Of a DNA stretch of 24,079 bases, positions 7,069-15,252 are shown piece by piece (positions within the stretch are counted from its first letter, which is position 1; each line of letters opens with the position of its first letter). Under the pieces are notes generated by a model that saw only the letters and a program-made list of their open reading frames with translations, was not told where the DNA came from and ran no database searches. The position numbers and the translations under genes were made by a program. The DNA comes from Aureococcus anophagefferens (lineage: Eukaryota; Sar; Pelagophyceae; Pelagomonadales; Pelagomonadaceae): contig NW_008705570.1 of assembly GCF_000186865.1 (NCBI RefSeq), forward strand, positions 181,613-205,691, read 5' to 3'.

Positions 7069-8739
7069 TTAGTGGAACGCGAAGGCCAGCGTCGCGCGGT
7101 GCGGGTGGCCCAGGGCCGCGCGGCCCTTGGACTTGTCGAGCCAGGCGACGAGCTCGAGGAGCCGCCGCTTCGGCGTGTCGCCGGGCATCGCGCGGAGGCC
7201 CACGTGGCCCAGGAGCTCGACGAACTGGAGCCGCCCGAGGCCCGGGGCGCCGTCGCGGGCCTCCATCTGCAGGGCGACGTCCAACACCTTGGCCCGGGGC
7301 AGGAGCGCGGGCGCGAGCCACCAGTCGTCCAGGAACGCGCCGAGGCCGCGCGCCGCGAGCCGGTCCGCGTCCGCGTAGCGCTCGAAGAGGATGGAAAAGG
7401 GGCGGCCGTTGCGTTCGAGGAGGTCGACGGCCTCGGGCGTCGCCAGCAGCTCGCACTCGGCCGCGAGCGTGTTCCGCCGCGTCGCGTCGACGACGGCCGC
7501 CAGCGGGTCGTCGGCGGGCGCGAGCGCGAGGTAGCGCGCCGCGTCGCCAAAGTCCACGAGCTCCGCCGCCGCCAGGGCCCGCAGCCGGCCCGCGGGCGGC
7601 GAGCTGAGCCACGCGGGCAGCCACGCGGGCGCGAGCCCGGCCGCGGCCTCGACCTTCGGCGGCGGAGCGCTCGCGCCCGCCGCGGCCCAGACGAGGTACT
7701 CGAGGGCGACGGCGCACTGGCCGAGGCCCAGCGCCGTCGACGCGCCGCGCCGCGGCGGCGACCGCAGGGGCGCGCGCTCGCCCGCGGACCGCGGCGGCGC
7801 GGCCGCCGCCGCGAGCACCGCCGCGCGCCGCGCGGCGTCGAAGGCCGCGTCGACGCGCCGCGCGTCGTCGACGCGCCGCGGCTCGGCGAGCCCCGCGTCG
7901 CGGCAGAGCCGGGCCCACTCCTTGCGCCCGAGGCGGCCCTCGGCGGCGTAGCGGCGGAACGCGAGCTCGACGACGCGGAGCGCGCAGGCCTCGGGCCCCG
8001 CGGCCTCGGCCCGGCGCCGCCGCCGCGCGGGCGACGGCTTCGGGGACCGGCCAGCGCTCCGCCGCCGCGGCGAGCTCGGCGTCGCGCCCATGCCGGCGAA
8101 GGGCACGCGCTCCGGCGACGACGACCGCGGCCGCGGCGGCGACGTCGTCGCCCGCGGCGGGAACGGCGTCGCGGCGGCCGGCGTGTACGCCGCGGGCACG
8201 GTCTTCGCCGCCGCCGGCGTGAAGTCCGCCGGGGGCGGCGCGTACGCCGCCGGCGTGGAGAAGTCCGCCGCCGGGGGCGGCGCGGAGTCGTCCGCCGGGC
8301 GCGGCTCGGCCGCGGCCGGCGAGTACTCCGCGGGCGCGTACGCGGCCGGCGGCGCGTCCGCCGCCTCGTCGTCCTCCGGCGCCGGCGGGGCGAGCGCGCC
8401 CGTCACCGTCGCCGGCGCGGCCGGCTCGTCCTCGTCCATCGCCGCCGCGTCTTCGGCGCGCGCGGCGCGCTCGGCCTCGAGGTGCGCCTCGAGGCGCTCG
8501 AGCTCGAGGAGCCGCATCTGCTCCTTCATGGCGATGGCGTCCTCGCTGAGCTTGCGCATCTCCTCGGCCAGCGCCGCGACGTCCGACTCCTCGACGACGA
8601 CGGTCGGCGCCTCGTCGGGTTCGACGCGCTGCGGGCCGGCGTCGACGTCGTTGCCCTTGTCGTCCCAGCACGGGTCCACGGGCCGGCCGACGGCCTCGCC
8701 GACGCCCTCGGACGCCCAGCCGCAGAGGAGCGAGTCCAT
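7069..8739 (-). CDS. Coiled-coil, Pro/Ala-rich protein with p25-alpha/EF-hand-like helical C-terminus
   Basis: A 556-residue protein from ATG 8739 (MDSLLCGWASEG). Residues 50-100 form a charged coiled coil (EEMRKLSEDAIAMKEQMRL). Residues 105-205 are Pro/Ala-rich with loose repeats of the type AYAPxxxxTPAA. A short basic Ser/Pro patch follows. From about 245 the sequence is helical: ELAFRRYAAEGRLGRKEWARL and, later, SILFERYADADRLAARGLGA followed by GLGRLQFVELLGHVGL. Each looks like a helix-loop-helix pair with the spacing seen in TPPP/p25-alpha or degenerate EF-hand domains, but the calcium-binding acidic loop is not evident. A cytoskeletal or ciliary role is speculative. It converges with the TerD gene and diverges from the gene at 8874. 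Confidence 0.72.
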   Translation of the reverse strand: MDSLLCGWASEGVGEAVGRPVDPCWDDKGNDVDAGPQRVEPDEAPTVVVEESDVAALAEEMRKLSEDAIAMKEQMRLLELERLEAHLEAERAARAEDAAAMDEDEPAAPATVTGALAPPAPEDDEAADAPPAAYAPAEYSPAAAEPRPADDSAPPPAADFSTPAAYAPPPADFTPAAAKTVPAAYTPAAATPFPPRATTSPPRPRSSSPERVPFAGMGATPSSPRRRSAGRSPKPSPARRRRRAEAAGPEACALRVVELAFRRYAAEGRLGRKEWARLCRDAGLAEPRRVDDARRVDAAFDAARRAAVLAAAAAPPRSAGERAPLRSPPRRGASTALGLGQCAVALEYLVWAAAGASAPPPKVEAAAGLAPAWLPAWLSSPPAGRLRALAAAELVDFGDAARYLALAPADDPLAAVVDATRRNTLAAECELLATPEAVDLLERNGRPFSILFERYADADRLAARGLGAFLDDWWLAPALLPRAKVLDVALQMEARDGAPGLGRLQFVELLGHVGLRAMPGDTPKRRLLELVAWLDKSKGRAALGHPHRATLAFAFH

Positions 8740-8873
8740 GGGGCTAGCAAGCAACCATAACTGTGCCGAGGCTGCCCACGAGGTGGATGGTGAAGGAAAT
8801 ATATCGGCCTCTTAGCGAAGCGAGAAACCACCAACCATTCCGGCCGAGGGATGGCGCTCCTGATCAGGAAAGC

Positions 8874-9899
8874 ATGAAGGTCTCGCCCGTCGAGAGCGAC
8901 GGCGCGCTCCTGGACGTCGCGGGAACGATCGTCGTCGCGCAGCCGCTGCCGGAAGGGCTCCTGGACGTCCAGCTCTGCCTCGTGCGGCGCGGCGGCGAGA
9001 ACCACTTCATCTTCGAGCACGCGTCGTCCATCGCCGCGGGCTTCATCAAGCCCCTGACGCTGTCGTCGCACGCCGGGGGCGTCGGCCGCAAGGGCAAGGA
9101 GCACATCGCCGGGCCCTGGCGCTACGTTTTAACGGGGACGGTGGCCGCGGACGCGGCCGCGAACGTCAAGTACAAGGAGCCCTTCATCATCCTCGACAAG
9201 TCGGACATGGTGCTCGAGTTGGCGCTGGGCGCGCCGGGGCCGGGCACGGACGTGAACTTCGTCGGCCACAACGAGGCGCAGCGCATGACCGCGACGCGCG
9301 GCTCGGGCTTCAAGGCCTACAAGGGCGGCGGCGGCAAGGAGTGGCAGATCAACGGCGGCTCCATCTCGCCCCTCGGCCAGAGCCTGTACGTGTTGGGCCA
9401 CCTCGACGCCGCGAAGATCCGCGAGGACGTCCACGGCGCCGCGCGGACGAGGAAGAAGCCCGTGACCGAGTCGAAGGCCGCGATCTACGCGAAGACGCTG
9501 AGCAAGGCGCAGGCGTCGGCGAAGGGCTTCGACGGCTGCCACGTGTGCCACCCCTTTTGCCTGCCCCACGCGGCAAGCTGCGGCATCTGCTTCTACGGCG
9601 GGCTGTGCTCCGACGACGTCGTCTGCGCGTTCCCGTGCCTCCTCGGGATCCCGCTGCCCTACTGCCTCCACACGTGGGAGCGCCAGGACCAGACGTGGGT
9701 GCTGCGCGAGTCCAACGGCAAGGTCTCGGGCCGCCTCATGATCGTCGACCACGAGCGGGGCACGCTCGCGTGCTTCATGAAGGACCCGTGCGGGCCCGGG
9801 GGCCTCGACTCGACGGCCGAGGCCAAGTGCCACTGCTACAAAGTGTTTCCCGGGAACAACGGGCGTGGCGAAAGCTTCGCCGAAGCACGACGAACATAG
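8874..9899 (+). CDS. Cysteine-rich protein of unknown function
   Basis: A 341-residue protein from ATG 8874 (MKVSPVESDG). Another in-frame ATG at 8787 lies only 47 bp from the divergent start at 8739, and an AT-rich TATA-like stretch (AAATATAT) sits near 8797-8804, so 8874 is preferred. The N-terminal half is beta-rich, with segments such as GPWRYVLTGTV and EWQINGGSISPLGQSLYVLG. The latter faintly recalls the GIDE domain of MUL1-type ligases, but no RING is present. Residues about 220-265 hold a dense Cys cluster (GCHVCHPFC, CGICFYGGLC, CAFPC) followed by a hydrophobic stretch ending in CLHTWERQDQ. This could bind metal or lie at a membrane. No family is assigned. Confidence 0.7.
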   Translation: MKVSPVESDGALLDVAGTIVVAQPLPEGLLDVQLCLVRRGGENHFIFEHASSIAAGFIKPLTLSSHAGGVGRKGKEHIAGPWRYVLTGTVAADAAANVKYKEPFIILDKSDMVLELALGAPGPGTDVNFVGHNEAQRMTATRGSGFKAYKGGGGKEWQINGGSISPLGQSLYVLGHLDAAKIREDVHGAARTRKKPVTESKAAIYAKTLSKAQASAKGFDGCHVCHPFCLPHAASCGICFYGGLCSDDVVCAFPCLLGIPLPYCLHTWERQDQTWVLRESNGKVSGRLMIVDHERGTLACFMKDPCGPGGLDSTAEAKCHCYKVFPGNNGRGESFAEARRT

Positions 9900-9933
9900 A
9901 CCCCATATAAGTAGAAGAAATCGCCGCGCGCGC

Positions 9934-11430
9934 CTAGCCCCGCGACGACGGCGGCGGCCCCTTGAAGTCGTAGCCCTCCGTGACCATCTCGAAGAGCTCC
10001 TTCGCGTTCGCGCGGACGACGGGGTCGTCGAGCTTGTTCGCGATGGCGCGCTCGGCGGCGCGCGCGCCGGCCCAGCCCGTGAAGCCGTACTTCTCGAGCA
10101 CGTCGGCCTTCTGGTCGTCGGCAAAGGTCTCGAGCTCGTCGAGGAACTTGTTCGACGACGAGCCGCACTTCTCCTGGAGGTCGCCGAGCGCCTTCATGAA
10201 GGCCGGCGTGCGGTAGAGCGCCTTGACGTCCTCCTGGAGCGCGATGCAGCGGTCCAGGTCCAGCGTCGGCAGGTCGTCGTCGACGCAGGGGTCCGGCAGG
10301 TCCACGGCCGCCGCGCGGCGCTCGTCGTCGTACTTCTTCTGCTCCCGGAGCCGCTCGGCGATGTGGTGGCGCAGGCCCTCGTCCATGGGCGTGTGCTTGT
10401 CGGCCTCGTCCTTGTGGCGGTCATCACTAAAAAGGCCCTCGCGCTCGAGGAAGCCCCGCTTCACCATCGTCCGCCCGAACGCGTTCGACGCGGCCTTGCG
10501 GCGCGCGATGCCCGCGAGCTGCTTCTCCGCGTCCTTCTTCGCCTGGGCGTACACATAAGCCTCCTCGTAGGAGTCGGGCACGAGCTCCGTGACCTTCTTG
10601 AAGCAGGACTCGGCGCCGTCGAAGTCGCCGGTCTTCGTCGCCGCGACGCCCTTGCGGTAGAGCGCCTTAAAATCGCGGGGCTTGAAGTGGAGCACCTTGT
10701 CGCAGGCGCGCGTGCACAAGCCCCAGAGCTCCAGCTTCAAAGCGCAGGCCGCCTGGTTCCGCAGCAGGCGGCAGGTGACGCCGCTCAGCAGCTCCTCGTT
10801 CTCGGCGCCGCGGCACCGGAGGTTCTGGAGCATGTCGACGCCCATCGTGTAGCGGTCCAGCGCCAGCTCGTAGTTCCGCTCCTTCCACTTGGTCTTGCCC
10901 ATGTCCAGACACAGGCCGCCCTGGTTCATCATGGAGCAGAGGCCGTGGACGTCGATGTAGCGCGGGTGGTCGAACATGTCGCGCTTGTTGTCCTCGGCCA
11001 TCTTCGAGCAGATGCCCGCCCACCACTGGTCGTTGACGGCCTTGCCGTACGTGGGGTTCGCCCGCACCTCCTCGGCGAGCTTCTCCATCTGGTAGCGCAC
11101 GTGGTGCGTCATGAGGTGCTCGCTGAAGTTCCGCTTCTCGCGGAACGACCCGTCCTCGTTCGTGCCCCGCGTGCAGTCCTGCAAGATGTTGTAGAGGATG
11201 CGCTGGCAGAAGTCGTACTTGAGCAGGGGCGCGACGATGTGCTTGATCTCGCGACTGCAGTCCAGCAGCGCCTCGGCGAGCTCGCGCAGCTCCTGGGGCT
11301 TGACCTTGCTCTCGTACTCGTCGGCGAGCTCGTCGTACTCCTCGCGGTACTGCATCTTCAAAGCGTCCTGGGCCTCGTCCGTCTTCATGAACTCGCGCCA
11401 GAACACGGCCTGCCCGTCGTCGTCCCCCAT
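9934..11430 (-). CDS. TPR-repeat protein, co-chaperone-like
   Basis: A 498-residue protein from ATG 11430 (MGDDDGQAVFWREFMKTDEA). The N-terminal third is helical and charged, with many conserved-looking aromatic residues (YRYQMEKL-type helices, DQWWAGICSKMAED). TPR units occupy about residues 180-300: KWKERNYELALDRYTMGV, LLRNQAACALKLELWGLC, then ALYRKGVAATKTGDFDGAES with FKKVTELVPD. The paired helices with G/A at positions 8 and 20 and the final xLxPD fit eukaryotic TPR co-chaperones (FKBP, TTC4 or PP5 type), which bind Hsp70/Hsp90 tails. No peptidyl-prolyl isomerase or phosphatase domain is present. The C-terminal part is acidic/helical and ends in a Pro/Ser tail. The client is unknown. Confidence 0.82.
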   Translation of the reverse strand: MGDDDGQAVFWREFMKTDEAQDALKMQYREEYDELADEYESKVKPQELRELAEALLDCSREIKHIVAPLLKYDFCQRILYNILQDCTRGTNEDGSFREKRNFSEHLMTHHVRYQMEKLAEEVRANPTYGKAVNDQWWAGICSKMAEDNKRDMFDHPRYIDVHGLCSMMNQGGLCLDMGKTKWKERNYELALDRYTMGVDMLQNLRCRGAENEELLSGVTCRLLRNQAACALKLELWGLCTRACDKVLHFKPRDFKALYRKGVAATKTGDFDGAESCFKKVTELVPDSYEEAYVYAQAKKDAEKQLAGIARRKAASNAFGRTMVKRGFLEREGLFSDDRHKDEADKHTPMDEGLRHHIAERLREQKKYDDERRAAAVDLPDPCVDDDLPTLDLDRCIALQEDVKALYRTPAFMKALGDLQEKCGSSSNKFLDELETFADDQKADVLEKYGFTGWAGARAAERAIANKLDDPVVRANAKELFEMVTEGYDFKGPPPSSRG

Positions 11431-11610
11431 GGTGGCGGGCGCGACGGCGCGCGGACGACGAAGCAAGACGACTTTTGGTGGTGGCGACGCCGCTTCGGCT
11501 GCACTGCATCACCAGGTGCATCACCAGCCGCGCACCCGGGTGCCGTCGCGCCGCGCGCGCCGCCAGCGTCGTCTTGAGCGTTAGCGACGCGCACTCTCGC
11601 CAAAAAGCGC

Positions 11611-11682
11611 GCGCGTGCCGGGGTCGGGCGCCGGCCGGTCCCCCGCGGGAGCCAAACGGCGCCGTCATGTGCGGCGACGCGC
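11611..11682 (-). promoter_or_regulatory. Candidate SECIS-like hairpin in the 3' region of the GILT-like gene
   Basis: On the minus strand, about 35 nt after the stop at 11717, GCGCGT(C)GCCG at 11671-11682 can pair with CGGCACGCGC at 11611-11620. Above this stem lie ATGA (11665-11668) and, opposite, CGA (11624-11626), in the arrangement of the SECIS non-Watson-Crick quartet. A second helix (GGCGCCG with CGGCGCC) follows directly. The apical unpaired AA of canonical SECIS elements is missing; a TTT bulge sits where adenines would be expected and the second helix is short. It is the best candidate I find, but only weak support. Confidence 0.3.
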
Positions 11683-11716
11683 GCGCGCGCGAGAACGCGC
11701 GCCGACTTGTCTTCGC

Positions 11717-12436
11717 TCAGAGCGACGGGCAGCCCGCGGGCTTCTCCGCGCCGTCGTAGGCGTCGCAGACCGCGGCGAGGACCTTGGCGGCCCAGGCGGC
11801 CTCGTCGTCGGAGTCGCGGTCGCTGACGAAGGAATCCCCGACGACGATCCACGCCGGAGCGGGTCCCCCCTCCGGCGGCGGGATCGTGCCGCCGGGGTCG
11901 GCCTTCGCCGAGTATGCGAGATCGGCGGCGATGCCTGACGCGGCCCAGGAGGAGACGCCGCCGCCGTCGCCGAGCGCGAGCTTCGCGAGCGTGCCGGCCT
12001 CGTAGCCGGCCTCGGCCTCGCAGGCCTCGGCCGCCGGCTGGAAGGACGTCGCGTTGTAGGCGTCCTTGGCGCACTCCTTGCCCGTCCAGGACGCCGGGCA
12101 GAGCTCGCCCATGCGCTCGAACATGCACCGCGTGAACGCGAAGGACTTCGACGCGTCGACGGCGTCGGCCGCGAGCTTGTAGGCGTCGTTGAAGCACTCG
12201 GCCTCGCCGTGGTGCATGCCCGTGCCGTCGCAGGCGCCGGTGCCGTTCCAGGTCCCGATTAAGTGGATCGTGATGTTCACGATGGCGCCGACCCCCTCCT
12301 TGTCCACGACGCCGTCCCCGAGCGCGAGGGCGGCGGCGCGGCAGTTGCCTCACAGCGACGACATGTAGCCCGTGAGCTGCACGGGCGCCGCGCCCGTCGG
12401 GGCGGCGGCGGCGAGGAGGAGCAATGCGCGGAGCAT
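11717..12436 (-). CDS. GILT-family thiol reductase, probable selenoprotein (UGA at codon 29)
   Basis: From ATG 12436 the frame reads a clean signal peptide (MLRALLLLAAAAPTGAAPVQ), reaches TGA at 12350-12352 (codon 29), then stays open to the TGA at 11717: 239 residues if codon 29 is selenocysteine. The TGA falls in GYMSSL-U-G-N-C, the first position of a CxxC-type redox motif, giving UGNC. Downstream are GILT-family marks: MHHGEAECFND at 74-84 (family pattern C.HG..EC..N), spaced Cys residues, AWIVVGDSF at 195-203 (family PW(V/I)..nG) and a final AVCDAYDG...AGC. There are several N-glycosylation sequons. GILT proteins reduce disulfides in the secretory or lysosomal route. A chance stop exactly at the active Cys in an otherwise intact gene is unlikely, but a SECIS element is not clear. 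Confidence 0.78.
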
Positions 12437-12526
12437 AATTCCTCGGAGAGCTTGGCCAATCGGGCAGCCTTCTCGCTCGGCACCGTTCATTCACCGTTAG
12501 CGCGGTATCCATCATCCAGCGGCACG

Positions 12527-13210
12527 ATGGGGCGGCTCTTCGTCGTCGTCGCCGCCTGCGCCGCCGTCGCGTCGGCGGGCGGCGCGGCGTCCCTGTCGGC
12601 GGCGCGCGGCGACTGCAAGGTCGAGTGCAAGCAGGTCCACCGGCAGCTCAGTCCGGACACGTGCCGCAAGCTCGGGCGCACCGTCGCCCGCGAGGCGCGG
12701 GCCGCGGCGTCCAACGCCTGCCTCGCGGCCTTCAACCGGGGTCTCCAGGACGAGTGCGAGGAGACGTGCCTCGCCAAGTTCGGCGGGCGCGGCGAAAGCC
12801 ACCCCGGGCCGGCGCTGGACCGAGTCTACGACGCGATGGGCCGGCCGTGCACGGACCGGGAAAACTGGGACGCGTGCCGCAGGGGCTACGAGGACGCCGT
12901 CGCGAAGACGCGCGAGTTCTTCGACTTCGACGACCATAAAAAAGCGCCGCCGCAGCGGCAGGCGCCCGCCGCGCGGGAGCCGGCCCCGGAGCCCGCGTAC
13001 GTCAAAAACGCGGAGACGAAGCGCGTCGAGAACGTCGTCACGCTCTCCTACCGCGGCGAGACCGTGCCCATCGTGCTCCGCGAGGGCGACACGCTCGTCG
13101 AGGTCGTCAACGCCTGGTGCCGCGACCACGAGCCGGACAACCCCGCGTGCGCGCGCGCGCTCAGGCTCCTCGCCGCGGCCGCCGCGAAGCGCAACGGCGG
13201 GTCCCTGTAA
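12527..13210 (+). CDS. Small secreted Cys-containing protein, unknown
   Basis: A 227-residue protein from ATG 12527. The frame is open further upstream, but MGRLFVVVAACAAVASAGG at 12527 is a typical signal peptide, so this start is preferred. The mature N-terminal half has paired Cys residues (GDCKVECKQVH, DTCRKL, NACLAAF, DECEETCLAKF, PCTDRENWDACRRGYED) that suggest a disulfide-bonded helical fold. A Pro/Lys linker (residues about 142-165) leads to a short C-terminal domain with LSYRGETVPIVLREGDTLVE and WCRDHEPDNPACARAL. No family is recognised. It is divergent from the GILT-like gene with only 90 bp between start codons, so both may share a promoter, and it ends 6 bp before the stop of SLU7 on the other strand. 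Confidence 0.7.
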   Translation: MGRLFVVVAACAAVASAGGAASLSAARGDCKVECKQVHRQLSPDTCRKLGRTVAREARAAASNACLAAFNRGLQDECEETCLAKFGGRGESHPGPALDRVYDAMGRPCTDRENWDACRRGYEDAVAKTREFFDFDDHKKAPPQRQAPAAREPAPEPAYVKNAETKRVENVVTLSYRGETVPIVLREGDTLVEVVNAWCRDHEPDNPACARALRLLAAAAAKRNGGSL

Positions 13211-13216
13211 CACCAC

Positions 13217-15079
13217 TTACGCGCCCTCGCCGCCGAGGAACGTGGCCATGGGGTCGTCCGCGGCGACGCGCGTGCGGCGGTAGGCCTCCATGTCCTCGGC
13301 GGTGACGTCCGTCGTCGCGAAGCTGTTGTACTTGCGCTTCTTGTCGTTGGCGTCGTCGGCGGCGTCGTTTGGCGCCGCGCGGGCCCGGGCCATGGCCGCT
13401 TGGACCTTGGCCTCGTCGAGGACGACGTCCTTGTCCGGCGCGCCGTAGAGCGCGGCGCGGCTCGGCGGCGGCTCCGCGCGCGCGGCGCCGGGCGCCGCGG
13501 TCGCCGCGGCGGCCTCGCCGAGGCTCGGCCGCGGCGCGGCGAGGGCCGCGTCGCTGCGGGCCCGCGCGGCGTCGTTGGCCGCGCGGCCCGCGGCGCCCGT
13601 CGAGTAGGAATTCTTCGTCGTCGAGTGGTCGTCCGCGTAGCCCCACTTGAACGTCCGCGGGCAGAAGTAGGAGCCCCAGACGGCGGTGTGGTTCGTGTCG
13701 AAGACGTCCTCGGCGTACTTGGACGCGCGCTTCTGGAGGGGCGCGCCCCGCGTGACGTTGCCCCGCGCGTCGAACTCGCGGTACGCCTCCGACGCGGCGC
13801 CCGCGGCGCGCAGCTGCCGCTCCGCGGCGTCCTCGTCGACGTCCTGGGCGCCGTACTTGTCGAGGATGGCCTGCTGCTTCTCCCGGTCCAGGGCCGCCTT
13901 CTTCGCCTCGAACTTTTTTTTCTCGAGCTCCGCGCGCGACGGGTCGGCCTGCACGTGGAGCGCGTCGCCGCCGCGGGACGCGCCCTTGCGCTCCACGTCC
14001 CAGGCGAAGCAGTGCGTCGCCGCGAGCTCCAACGCGTCGCCCGTCGCGCGCGCGAAGTTGTCGCCGGCGTAGACGAAATCCTTGGGGTCCACGTTGGGCG
14101 TCGGGTTCTCGCGCATCGCGCGCGTTTTCGGGTCGTAGAACGCGCAATCCGGGTCCAGGTTCCGCAGGTACTTGGCCGTGTCCTCGCGGATGCGTAGGTT
14201 GCGCACCGTCGTCTTCATCTGCGCGCCGCCGACGCCGCCCTGGCGCGCGATGCGCTTCTGGAAGTCGCCCGCCTCGGCGTCGTCGAGGCGGAACTCGTCG
14301 TCGCCCTCGTCGTCGCTGTCGTCGCTGTCGCTGTCGCTGTCGCTGTCGTCGTCGTCGTCGCCGCCGCCGGCGGCCTTCTGCGCCGCCTTCGCCTGCTTGC
14401 GCTCGGCCTTGGCGGCGGCGCGCGCCTCCTTGGACCGCGCGTCCTGGCGCTTGTCCTTGCGCCGCGCGCGCGCGGCGTCCAATTCCGCGTAGCGGTCCTC
14501 CGTCTCCTTGTGCATGGACGGGTCGTAGCCGTGCCAGCGGTCGCGCTTCGCGTCGTAGGCGACCTTGCCCAGGCTCTCCAGGCCCGCGCGCGCGCCGGCG
14601 CCGGCCTTGGGGAGCTTCGCGTGCGCGCGCGGCACCTTCTGCGACGTCCGCCCGTTCTCGAACTCGAGGTCGAGGCTCCCGTCGAGGCGCACCTTCGCGA
14701 CGCGCGCGGGGAGCCAGGGCGTCTTGCCCCGGTACAGCGCCTCGATCCACGCGCCGACCTCGACGACGGCGACGGCGCCGCCGCCCACGCGCGCGTCCCA
14801 CGCGCCGCGGCGCCGCCGCAGGTGCGCGTCGGCCTCGGCCATGGACACCTCCGACGCCGTCGCCGCGCCCCGCGTGTCGTGGTGCTGGAGCGACGGCCCG
14901 CTGTCGCCGAGGTACCAGGGCCGCTTCGTGATGAAGTCGGGGTTGTGCGGGTTGATCATGGCCCCGCTGTTCACGTCGACCTCGGGCGCCGCCTGGCCGT
15001 TCTGCCGCGCCTCGGCGAGCTCGCGCTCCTTCGCCCGGTCCCGCGCCGACATGTTCGTCGTGTTCGAGGCCGAGGCCAT
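13217..15079 (-). CDS. SLU7: Pre-mRNA splicing factor SLU7, variant without zinc knuckle
   Basis: A 620-residue protein from ATG 15079. SLU7 signatures in order: INPHNPDFITKRPWYLGDSG (42-61), YDAKRDRWHGYDPSMHK (175-191), an acidic Asp/Ser block (about 238-262), FYDPKTRAMRENP, DNFARATGDALEL, ILDKYGAQD, KYAEDVFDTNHTAVWGSYFC and STTKNSYSTGAAGR. SLU7 acts in the second splicing step and in choice of the 3' splice site. Between the first two blocks other SLU7 proteins carry a CxxCGxxxHxxxxC zinc knuckle; here there is none. In its place residues 105-156 (VEVGAWIEALYRGK, RVAKVRLDGSLDLEFENG, VPR) look like a Tudor/SH3-type fold. The CC of the WGYKCCH motif is also lost. Identification is strong; the Tudor reading is moderate. 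Confidence 0.9.
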   Translation of the reverse strand: MASASNTTNMSARDRAKERELAEARQNGQAAPEVDVNSGAMINPHNPDFITKRPWYLGDSGPSLQHHDTRGAATASEVSMAEADAHLRRRRGAWDARVGGGAVAVVEVGAWIEALYRGKTPWLPARVAKVRLDGSLDLEFENGRTSQKVPRAHAKLPKAGAGARAGLESLGKVAYDAKRDRWHGYDPSMHKETEDRYAELDAARARRKDKRQDARSKEARAAAKAERKQAKAAQKAAGGGDDDDDSDSDSDSDDSDDEGDDEFRLDDAEAGDFQKRIARQGGVGGAQMKTTVRNLRIREDTAKYLRNLDPDCAFYDPKTRAMRENPTPNVDPKDFVYAGDNFARATGDALELAATHCFAWDVERKGASRGGDALHVQADPSRAELEKKKFEAKKAALDREKQQAILDKYGAQDVDEDAAERQLRAAGAASEAYREFDARGNVTRGAPLQKRASKYAEDVFDTNHTAVWGSYFCPRTFKWGYADDHSTTKNSYSTGAAGRAANDAARARSDAALAAPRPSLGEAAAATAAPGAARAEPPPSRAALYGAPDKDVVLDEAKVQAAMARARAAPNDAADDANDKKRKYNSFATTDVTAEDMEAYRRTRVAADDPMATFLGGEGA

Positions 15080-15252
15080 GGCGGCGTCGTCGGGGGGGCG
15101 TCACACGGGAGGCGGCGGACTTGGTGCTCGCGGAGGCGCTCCTCGCGAGCCTCGTTGAATGTCGCGTTGACCTCAACCAACTTCGCGCGAAGCCATCCAC
15201 CATCGCGCCGTGGTGGTGGGCAGCGTCGTCCGCCGTCGTCGCCGCGTGTCTC

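Noticed and set aside
12350..12352. TGA as an inactivating mutation making the GILT-like gene a pseudogene
   Set aside because: Not excluded, but the stop is single, sits exactly at the redox cysteine position, and the rest of the frame is undamaged in a lineage known for selenoproteins.
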